Virus record (IMG/VR): IMGVR_UViG_3300031963_004870
Span: 1-30,564 of that record
Origin: a virus
Strand: one strand, 5' to 3'
DNA length: 30,564 bases
The translations under genes and the position numbers were made by a program. This document shows, piece by piece, positions 15,750 to 24,200 of this stretch (its first letter is position 1; each line of letters starts with the position of its first letter). The notes under the pieces are model-generated. The model was not told where the DNA came from. It ran no database searches and saw nothing but the letters and a program-made list of their open reading frames with translations.

Positions 15750-16748
15750 TTATTCTCCGTTATAAATATCTAAAAGTTTTTCTTTCCATACTTCTTTGTT
15801 TGAAAAGTGGTTTATCATCCAACTTTTAAGTTTTTCAAATTCTGTTTTACGGGTTTCGTAATCATCGTTACAAATCGTTTGGTAGGTCTGCTTAAATGTT
15901 TCCGCATCACTAGCTTTGTATTTGTAGTCAAGTGGAACATGCCAGTCTTCATGTAATATGGGAAGCTTACCCCAATCCACTGCCTCAAATATACCGTATC
16001 CGAAGGGTTCGTACTCAAAACAAGAATGAGAGATTCCCCAATCAAGTCCATAGAACCTTTCTTTAAATTTGTAATCAAATTTGTAAACCTTTGACTTTTC
16101 GAATTTGAAGCCATATTTCTTTTTATAGTATTTGTTGAATGTTTCTGAATTTGTAGAAATAAATCCACCCAAACCATCCATATATTCAACATTCTTTCTA
16201 CCTTCTACTCTTGCGGCATATCCTATCTCAATAGATTTAGAAAGTTCTTTATTTTGTGTAAATTCATATACATTTGGAATGTGATATAAATTTTCTGTTT
16301 CGTATGGAAAATGGTATAATCCTACCCAAACTTTATTTTTAATTTTATTAATTAATTCACTTTCGTATTCCCAATTACCATACCAATGAAGATATTCATC
16401 TTTCTCCATTTGTGCCAATAAAGACACTTTTGTTAAATTGTGGAAAATAATCGAATCAATTTTTTCCAAATTTTGATGTATAGCTCTGGTTGGAGTGTAA
16501 TGACCATGTAATATGTGAATACGTCTAGCACTATCTAATATTTTTATAATTTCATCTTCAGATGTTTCCCAAATATGTTCAATATCAATAGGGAATTCTT
16601 CGTAATTTTGGGGTTTATGTCTATGGAAAAGAAGAAGTGGCTTCACTTCTAAATGAGGAGCCACTTCTTTTATCCATTCGGTTACCCACATATCAGCACC
16701 GCTATTGAACCAAGGACCTCCAGCGGTGGTGTAGTACACATCATACAT
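15750..16748 (-). CDS. GT-B glycosyltransferase (GT4-like)
   Basis: The protein has 332 residues. The C-terminal half carries hallmarks of retaining GT-B enzymes of the GT4 type: GYAARVEGRKNVEYM (176-190) with Arg180 and Lys185 placed to hold the donor phosphates, and the E-x7-E motif FEYEPFGYGIFEAVDWGKLP (244-263) with Glu247 and Glu255. The N-terminal half has HILHGHYTPTRAIH (78-91), consistent with an acceptor-side Rossmann domain. There are no membrane segments, so it should act in the cytoplasm. It starts three bases after the stop of the 956-residue S74 fibre gene and ends 11 bases before the Hint-LamG start, so it is probably co-expressed with the fibres. The acceptor is unknown; Ser/Thr-rich fibres are the obvious candidates, with host surface sugars or phage DNA as alternatives. 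Confidence 0.82.
   Translation of the reverse strand: MYDVYYTTAGGPWFNSGADMWVTEWIKEVAPHLEVKPLLLFHRHKPQNYEEFPIDIEHIWETSEDEIIKILDSARRIHILHGHYTPTRAIHQNLEKIDSIIFHNLTKVSLLAQMEKDEYLHWYGNWEYESELINKIKNKVWVGLYHFPYETENLYHIPNVYEFTQNKELSKSIEIGYAARVEGRKNVEYMDGLGGFISTNSETFNKYYKKKYGFKFEKSKVYKFDYKFKERFYGLDWGISHSCFEYEPFGYGIFEAVDWGKLPILHEDWHVPLDYKYKASDAETFKQTYQTICNDDYETRKTEFEKLKSWMINHFSNKEVWKEKLLDIYNGE
15761..15768 (-). promoter_or_regulatory. Putative phage promoter box inside the end of the glycosyltransferase gene
   Basis: The sense strand reads AGATATTTATAACG across the box and at the same time codes for the last residues DIYN of the glycosyltransferase. It ends 22 bases before ATG 15738 of the Hint-LamG gene. 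Confidence 0.5.
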
Positions 16749-16751
16749 TGA

Positions 16752-19622
16752 TTATAAACCTTTGTTATTTCTACAATTATTTAAATCTATTCTTAATTGC
16801 TCTATTTGTAATTGTTGTTCTTTAATACCTTCAATTAGTAATGCTACTAACTTATCGTATTTAACTGCTTTGAATCCACTTTCTCTCGTCTGAACTAATT
16901 GTGGTAATACTGCTTCAATTTCTTGTGCAATTACACCCACATCGTTTCCTTCGTATCCGTGCTCAACTTTATTTTCTTCTTTCCAATCGTAAGTGTTACC
17001 ACTAATCTTTCTGATTTTGTCGATTGCGTTTTCAATTGGTTTGATGTTTTCTTTGAAACGAATATCAGAAGATGAGAATGCTACAACATCATTTGCCGCA
17101 TCAATTCTACCAGCGGTAGCGGATGCTGTCATACCAATACCCAATGAGTTGAATTGTACGTTAGATGATGTTGCTACTGCTTGTCCGATTGCAATTGTTG
17201 GGGTTGCTCCCTCACCACTATTATTTGTAATAGTAACACCAGTTCCTTGTACCAAAGATGCTACATAATCACCCGTTGTATCAGTGCCCAATGCAACTTG
17301 ATTTGCCGCTACCGTAGTTGCAAATGAAACATTACCTAAATTTGTAATAGTTCCTGTACCAGTTACATCACCAGTTAAAGTGATTGTAATATCAGTACCT
17401 TCCAAATTACTTAATCTTGTTAATGCAGAAGAACTAAATGCTTCTAAATTAGCAGTTTCAACTTCCAATACACCTAATCTAGTGATTGCAGAACCACTTG
17501 CAGTTGATAATTGGTCTAATCTACTCGTTTGTGTAGTGTTAGTCGTATCATTTGATGCGGTGTATGAGTTTAATGAACTCAATATGCCGATTACTTGCGA
17601 TGAACCACTAACAACCGTTTCTGCATTTAATCTTGTCTTAATTGTTGTATTAATAGAAGATGTAAATAATTCTAAATTAGCAGCTTCAACTTCTAATGCC
17701 GATAATCTAGTTAATGCAGAAGAACTAAATGATTCTAAATTAGCAGTTTCAATTAGTAAACTCGCAGTTGTGGAGTTTACATTTGAATTAAATACTGAAA
17801 TATCAACTCCATCAACTGTTCCTGATATTGTTATACTACCAGTTACTGCTACATTTGAACCCAATGAAATTGTAGTTCCATCATCAAATATATTTGAATC
17901 TACGATATGCTCTTTACCAGTTCCTTTTACTAATCTATTATTTGTTAAGTAAGTTTCATTACCTAAATTATTATAAGTTTCAGGACCCATCAATAGAACC
18001 GATGATGTTGTATCAGTTCCATTTCCTCTGTGAATAAATAGAAGTTCGTCTTGTACCGCATCGTATAGGAATGAACCAGAACCACCAGATGAACCACTGT
18101 CTATAATTTGTAATCCTGCAAATCTAGATGATGGAGTTGCTGTATTTAATGTTACAATTGATGCTCCAATTACTAAATTTGAAGAACTAATAGTTTGAAT
18201 TGATGAAGAACCTAATACAATTAAATCTTCTGTTACAGTCAATGAACCACTAACAGTTTGAGAACCGTTAAATGTATTTGTTGAATTTGTTCTTGCAAAA
18301 GTCCCACTAACTGCCTCATTTGCTGCAACTCTTTGTGTTAAACTTGCAGTTGTAGAGTTTAAGTTTGTTATTGAAATATCTTGTGAGTCATTTGTAGTTT
18401 TAGCAGCTGATGCCGAACTAATTAATGAACCTGTGATAGTTGCTAATGCACTATTTTGAGTTAATTGCGAACCACTAAAATTATTTAAATTTGATACTGA
18501 AATATTTAAACTAGCGGTAGTTGATTCTAAATTAGTTAATCTACCATCTTGTGAGTCATTTGTAGTTTTAGCAGCTGATGCTGAACTAATTAATGAACCA
18601 CTTATTGTTGATAAAGCAGTATCAAATGCGGAAAATCCAGTTGTTGATTGTAAAGTTACTTGAGATGAACCACTTACAACCCCATTTGTTGCTGCAATGG
18701 AACCAGTGATGTTTGCACGAATTGAGCCCGATATTTCAACTACCGAACCACTATTACCTATAGTAATAAACTCACTATTATATGCTCCAATTTGTACATA
18801 ATCACCATATACTAATGCTTGTGATTGTCCATTTTTTAAATCTTGGACAGATACATTTGCTGTATTGCCACCAAGTACCCCTCCCGAAGGATATGCCTGC
18901 ATATGTGCTCTGAATGGTGATACATTTAATTCCGCACCATAAGTTGGATTAGAATCATTATCAAAAGAATGTATTTGTAAAGAATGTTCGTATGTATCCG
19001 TACCATCATTCCAATGTTCAATTGCAATACCAATACCTTCATAAGGTCTGCCATTAGATGCAGTAAATGGTGCAAGTCTTAAAAAGTGTGACTCGCTTCC
19101 TACTGATGGCCATCCTCTTGTAAATTCTATATTAGAACCACTTGCAATCAATGAACCAGTTATACTTACACCGTTTGAAAAGTTTTGAGAACCATCTGCA
19201 TTAGCAGATAATGTAGATATAACTGTATTATTTGCTACAAATTTAATAGAGCCTGTTGAAACATACAAATCTCTCCAAACTTTAGTAGCAGAACCTAAAT
19301 CAAATGCATTTGTAGTTTGTGGGATAAGTGAAGAACTTAAAGATGCTACAACATTTACAGTATCTGCAGTTGCATCACCAATTGTAATAGCTCCACCAAT
19401 TGTTACGTTACCTCCAATGTTTGCGTTGCCAGTAATATCCAATCCAGAACCTGAAATAGGTCCGAAATTTCCTGTGCTACCTGTACCACCTGCTGATAAA
19501 ACGATGTCTCCGTTTGGACCACCGACTAATAGAGTTCCTAATGTTGTGTTTACGAATGGTTCTCCGAATGCTAACGAACCTGATTGTTGTGCGGTTGTCC
19601 CACGTCTAAATTTAAGTGCCAT
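16752..19622 (-). CDS. Tail fibre with C-terminal Peptidase_S74 chaperone (956 residues)
   Basis: The N-terminus MALKFRRGTTAQQSGSLAFG is the RRGT...GE tail-attachment motif. Parallel beta-type repeats and a unique domain (about 170-290, with LRLAPFTASNGRPYEG) follow. Then come Ser/Thr/Asn-rich coiled-coil modules (SASAAKTTNDSQ, FSGSQLTQNSALATITGS) and a domain shared with the neighbouring fibres (about 455-585: VLGSSSIQTISSSNL, SGSFLYDAVQDELLF). The last 106 residues are an intramolecular chaperone of the Peptidase_S74 family: SSDIRFKENI with the Ser852-Lys857 dyad, GNTYDWKEEN, GNDVGVIAQEIEAVLP and a final coiled coil. In the family this part trimerises the fibre and then cuts itself off. The gene is followed three bases later by the glycosyltransferase. 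Confidence 0.88.
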   Translation of the reverse strand: MALKFRRGTTAQQSGSLAFGEPFVNTTLGTLLVGGPNGDIVLSAGGTGSTGNFGPISGSGLDITGNANIGGNVTIGGAITIGDATADTVNVVASLSSSLIPQTTNAFDLGSATKVWRDLYVSTGSIKFVANNTVISTLSANADGSQNFSNGVSITGSLIASGSNIEFTRGWPSVGSESHFLRLAPFTASNGRPYEGIGIAIEHWNDGTDTYEHSLQIHSFDNDSNPTYGAELNVSPFRAHMQAYPSGGVLGGNTANVSVQDLKNGQSQALVYGDYVQIGAYNSEFITIGNSGSVVEISGSIRANITGSIAATNGVVSGSSQVTLQSTTGFSAFDTALSTISGSLISSASAAKTTNDSQDGRLTNLESTTASLNISVSNLNNFSGSQLTQNSALATITGSLISSASAAKTTNDSQDISITNLNSTTASLTQRVAANEAVSGTFARTNSTNTFNGSQTVSGSLTVTEDLIVLGSSSIQTISSSNLVIGASIVTLNTATPSSRFAGLQIIDSGSSGGSGSFLYDAVQDELLFIHRGNGTDTTSSVLLMGPETYNNLGNETYLTNNRLVKGTGKEHIVDSNIFDDGTTISLGSNVAVTGSITISGTVDGVDISVFNSNVNSTTASLLIETANLESFSSSALTRLSALEVEAANLELFTSSINTTIKTRLNAETVVSGSSQVIGILSSLNSYTASNDTTNTTQTSRLDQLSTASGSAITRLGVLEVETANLEAFSSSALTRLSNLEGTDITITLTGDVTGTGTITNLGNVSFATTVAANQVALGTDTTGDYVASLVQGTGVTITNNSGEGATPTIAIGQAVATSSNVQFNSLGIGMTASATAGRIDAANDVVAFSSSDIRFKENIKPIENAIDKIRKISGNTYDWKEENKVEHGYEGNDVGVIAQEIEAVLPQLVQTRESGFKAVKYDKLVALLIEGIKEQQLQIEQLRIDLNNCRNNKGL

Positions 19623-19669
19623 CTAGTTTACCTTTTTTTTAGTACGTTAATAAAATTATTATGTATGTG

Positions 19670-19677
19670 TATAAATA
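19670..19677 (-). promoter_or_regulatory. Putative phage promoter box before the 956-residue fibre gene
   Basis: The sense strand reads AGATATTTATACAC across the box. It lies between the stop of the 531-residue fibre gene and ATG 19622, ending 47 bases before the ATG. Confidence 0.5.
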
Positions 19678-19678
19678 T

Positions 19679-21274
19679 CTATTTATTTTCCAATACTTTA
19701 ATTTTAGCTGATAATTCTTTGATTGCCTCAATTAGTAATGGAACTATTTTTTCATATTGAACTGCTTTAAATCCGTTATCTCTATTTGTTACAATTTGTG
19801 GAAGTATTTGTTCAATTTCTTGTGCAATTACCCCAACATCATTTCCTTTATGAGAATGAACTACATCATATCCCTCTTTCCAATCGTAAGTGTTACCACT
19901 AATTGATTCAACTTTTTCTAATGCATTTTGAATTGGTTGGATATTTTCTTTTAATCTAATATCAGATGAATAAAATGCAGTAATATCTCCAGTTGCTCTA
20001 ATCTCACCAGTAGTTGTTGATGCGGCAGTTCCTATACCCAATGAATTGAATTGTGGATTTGCATCGGTTTTTATACTCTGTGCTAATGTCAATGTTACAT
20101 CTGCACTTTCCAATCCGGAACCCGCAGCAGTTAAACCATTAGAAGTATTGCCCGTAATAGTTTGAACATAATTACCAGATGTTCTCGTTCCTAATGCAAT
20201 ATCACCCGTTGTGGATGCTACATTGATTTGAGATGAACCAGAAACAACACCATCCGTATTTAATTTATCTTTAATAGTTGTATTAATGGATGATGTAAAT
20301 GTATTTAAACTCCCAGTCGAAGTTTCTAATAAACCTAATCTAGTATTTGCTGATGATGTAAATGTTTCTATATTTGTTATAGAAATTTTAGCAGAAGCAG
20401 AAAATGTATTTAATTCAGTTAAAATTGATATTATTTGAGATGAACCCGATACAATCCCCGCAGGTATATTTGATAAATTAGGATACGAAACTTGTGATGA
20501 ACCAGATACTAATGTAGTTCCAGTTGCGTAAAATGTTCCGTTTACAACCGAATTTGACCCAAGAGTTATTAAAGTTCCAGTATCAGTGATATTTGAATCA
20601 TTGAGGTGTTCTTTACCACTTCCTTTTGGTACTCTATTATTTGTAAGATAGGTTTCATTTCCTAAATCATCGTATGTTTCAGGTCCTAATAGGAAATGGG
20701 ATGATGTTACATTTGTTCCATTACCTCTGTGTACAAATATGAATTCATCTTGAAGTGCATCATATAGGAATGAACCAGATTGTCCTGCGGAACCACTATC
20801 GATTACTGCAATACCACCAAATCTTACCGATGGTTGATTTACTGCTACAGTAATTAAATTAGTTCCAATATCTAAAGTAGATGAACTAATATGTTGTATA
20901 GATGATGAACCCAAAACTACAAAATCTTGAGTTACAGTTAATGAACCACTAATTATTTGATTATCAGTAAATGTATTTACCGCAGCTAATCTTGCAAAAC
21001 TAGATGTTAATTGAGAAGAACCCGAAACTACACCTTCTGGAAGATTTGAACTAACGCTTCCTATTTGTAATTGAGTCCAACCATTTGAATTTCCAACATT
21101 TGTGGTATCAGTCAATACCCATATTGTGTTACTATCTTGTTGAAAAACTAGTAACCCTTCATATACATTAGCAGATGATAAAGCGTAACGGGCAGTCTGG
21201 TCCGCTAATGTTATTCTAGCATCAACGGGTTCGTTGTTAGTTATGTTAAATCCACCAGGTAATATAATTGCCAT
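19679..21274 (-). CDS. Tail fibre with C-terminal Peptidase_S74 chaperone (531 residues)
   Basis: The N-terminus differs from the other fibres (GGFNITNNEPVDARITLADQ, then ANVYEGLLVFQQDSNTIWVL), so it may attach to a different tail partner. A shared domain follows at about 105-235 (VLGSSSIQHISSSTLDIG, RFGGIAVIDSGS, SGSFLYDALQDEFIFVHRGN, LLGPETYDDLGNETYLTNNR), then heptad-like segments with SGSSQ motifs. The C-terminal 96 residues are a Peptidase_S74 chaperone: SSDIRLKENI with Ser437-Lys442, GNTYDWKEG and GNDVGVIAQEIEQILP. It is a close paralogue of the 956-residue fibre over the shared domain and chaperone. It begins 14 bases after the 1513-residue fibre gene without its own promoter-like box, so the two are probably one message. 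Confidence 0.87.
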   Translation of the reverse strand: MAIILPGGFNITNNEPVDARITLADQTARYALSSANVYEGLLVFQQDSNTIWVLTDTTNVGNSNGWTQLQIGSVSSNLPEGVVSGSSQLTSSFARLAAVNTFTDNQIISGSLTVTQDFVVLGSSSIQHISSSTLDIGTNLITVAVNQPSVRFGGIAVIDSGSAGQSGSFLYDALQDEFIFVHRGNGTNVTSSHFLLGPETYDDLGNETYLTNNRVPKGSGKEHLNDSNITDTGTLITLGSNSVVNGTFYATGTTLVSGSSQVSYPNLSNIPAGIVSGSSQIISILTELNTFSASAKISITNIETFTSSANTRLGLLETSTGSLNTFTSSINTTIKDKLNTDGVVSGSSQINVASTTGDIALGTRTSGNYVQTITGNTSNGLTAAGSGLESADVTLTLAQSIKTDANPQFNSLGIGTAASTTTGEIRATGDITAFYSSDIRLKENIQPIQNALEKVESISGNTYDWKEGYDVVHSHKGNDVGVIAQEIEQILPQIVTNRDNGFKAVQYEKIVPLLIEAIKELSAKIKVLENK

Positions 21275-21288
21275 TTCTTATTTTTATT

Positions 21289-24200
21289 TTATGTTAATGT
21301 ATATGTTATGCTACTTCCTGCACCACCTGCATTCGGAACAGTTGTTCTGTAAACCTTATACTGTCCAATCGTTGTTAATGTAAATTGTCCTAATACCGCA
21401 AAACCACTCGTTGAGATACCTGTTAAGTTTGGTCTTGCTGAATCAAATACTATATAAAGATATTTATCACCCGTCCAACTAATTGTTAGGGTTTGTCCAC
21501 TTGCAGTAGTTGTTCCTTTTGATATTGTACCAATTGAACCACCCAATGTAGTATCCCATGCTCCAATATTTTCCAATTCTCCGGCAGTAAATGAAGATGC
21601 GTCACTTGCACCATATCTTAAACTTCTAATTTTTGTATAAGTAGTAGTTGTCGTAGATGTGGTTGTTAAATCTGGTATATTATCACCTATTGGAGATGCG
21701 TAGTTCGCAGTAGCGGTTATACTAATTGAAGTAGAACCCGTTGCAGAACCTGTCACAAAGTATGGTGTACTAACATTTGTTGTAGTATTTACCAAATTCC
21801 AACTATTAGATGGGTCTGCTGATGAAGATGTGAATGAAATACTACCAGTCGCACCTTGTTCGATTTGATTTGATGATGCCCCTAACTGAACTGTCGCAGT
21901 TGGTGTCAACGTAGGAGAAGCGGGGCTTGATTTGGAAATTGTTCCAGTAGCCGTAGTTGACGTTTTATACAAAGTACCATCTAATGGAGAACTTGCAGTA
22001 TATTCTAATCTATATGTATGTGAACCAGATGTAGTTGTACTGAATGATAATGATGTTCCACTACCAACTTCAGTTAATAAAGTAGAACCTTCGTATAAAG
22101 ATGCACTTACTAATGTATATCCCTGATTACTCCAAGTACCATTTACAATGTACGCATCATTTACATTATTAAATCTATCTGTTAAAAATCCACTTAAAGA
22201 TGTTGCTATTGATGTTGGTATTGCTGGAGTTCCGAAAATAAATTTCAAAGTTCCATTTATAAATGTTACTGCCACATTACTATCAAAATCTGCCACTTCG
22301 ATTCCTGTTAATTGTTCTATACTATTTGTTACATAATTGATATATCCACTACTTGATTCTAATGCTGCAATAGATGCGGATACGGATTCACTAAAAGATG
22401 ATGTAAATGTATTTAAATTTTCAATCGAAATTTTAGCAGAAGCAGAAAATGTATTTAATTGTGTTAAAGGATTTCCTCCACTAATTCCACCAATTCCTTC
22501 TAAATACACAAGTCTTTCTTCGTGGTCTTTAACAGACGATGTCATCAATGATGCACTTATATATGATTGAGATGCGGATATTATTAATGAACCCGTAATC
22601 GTTGCTAATGCAGTATTTTGAGTTAATTGAGAACCTGTGAAATTATTTAAACTTGCAGTAGTTTGGTAAATAGATTCCAACGAAGCGGTTACACTTGCAC
22701 TAAATAAATTTATAGATGCAGTAGTTTGGTAAACGGATTCCAACGAAGCAGTTACACTTGCACTAAAATTATTTAAACTTGCGGTAGTTTGGTAAACGGA
22801 TTCTAATGATGATGTTACACTTGCACTAAAATTATTTAAACTTGCCGTAGTTTCGTAAATAGAACTCAACGAAGCAGTTACACTTGCACTAAAATTATTT
22901 AAACTTGCGGTAGTTTGGTAAACGGATTCTAATGATGATGTTACACTTGCACTAAATAAATTTAAAGATGCTGATGATTGGTGAATACTTGCCAAATCAT
23001 TATTTACAGATTGAGTATATAAATTTAAACTCGCAGTCGTCTGATATACGGAAACCAATGAAGCCGTTACACTTGCACTAAATAAGTTTAATGAAGAGGT
23101 AGTTTGATAAATGGATTCTAATGAAGTGGTTACACTTGCACTAAAATTATTTAAACTTGCCGTAGTTTGATTTAAAGAGGCAGTTGTATTATTTATTTCA
23201 GTTAATTGTAGTGAAGATGTAAATACACTATCACCACCTGCTAAAAGTATTTTTGATTCAGCTCCTTTTTTACCAGCCTTCCAATAATCGATTGTACTAT
23301 CCCATAACAATGAACCCGATAGTAAAGAACCACCAGTTGCATCCGTTACTTCAATACCCGCTTGGGTTTGAGAATATCCATAATTTAATTGTATTATGTT
23401 ATCTCCAATATTAACTTCATTACTATGAACTGTTGTAGTTACACCTAATACTGATAAATTTCCTAAAATGGTTGTATTAACACCATCAACTGTGATTGCA
23501 GTTTTTAAAGATGATGTATAGGAATTTAAACTAGCCGTAGTTTGATATATAGATTCTAATGATGAGGTTACACTTGCACTAAAATTATTTAGTGGATTTA
23601 ATATAGATATTATTTGTGATGAACCTGATACTAGCGTTGGTTTATTTAGAACATTTGCAAATTCTACGTCAGCAGCGGTTACACCAGTCAATCCACTACC
23701 ATCCCCAACAAATGAAGAACTAATTACCGATGCACTTACATATCCACTAAAGTATGTATTAGATGAACTAATCAATAGTTCATTTACATTTGCACTGATT
23801 GTGTATTCGGATGTAGTTGTTACTTCACCTAATCCAGCCAATTTCAAACTTGCCAATCCTTCTCTTGCGGTTAAATTAGCCTGTGTAAATGTACCACCTA
23901 CCAATACATTATCATTTGGTAGAAGTGTTACCGAGTTTACACTACCTGTGTTTAATCTATATGTACTAGTAGAAAATCCATCTATGAGACTTCCATTATC
24001 ATAATCTACTATTATAAATCTATTAGTGGTTTGATATGATGCTAGAGGATTTCCAAGACTGGTAAAACTACCACCTATTAATATTTTATCACCATCGTAA
24101 AAATCAAAATCATTTACATATTGTACTCCTGGAGTATTTTGGTCTGAACCACTTATGTATAGTCTAAATCCATTATCATATGCACCCCTTCCAAAAGCCA

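Noticed and set aside
15815-16192. Minus-strand 125-codon frame inside the glycosyltransferase
   Set aside because: It is a shadow frame; the main frame holds the intact E-x7-E and phosphate-binding motifs.
17380-17952. Plus-strand 190-codon open frame opposite the 956-residue fibre
   Set aside because: It mirrors the Ser/Thr/Asn repeats of the fibre and repeats the same words; no independent coding evidence.
22636-23185. CRISPR array
   Set aside because: The 63-bp periodic units are continuous coding sequence for a coiled coil, without distinct spacers or palindromic repeats.
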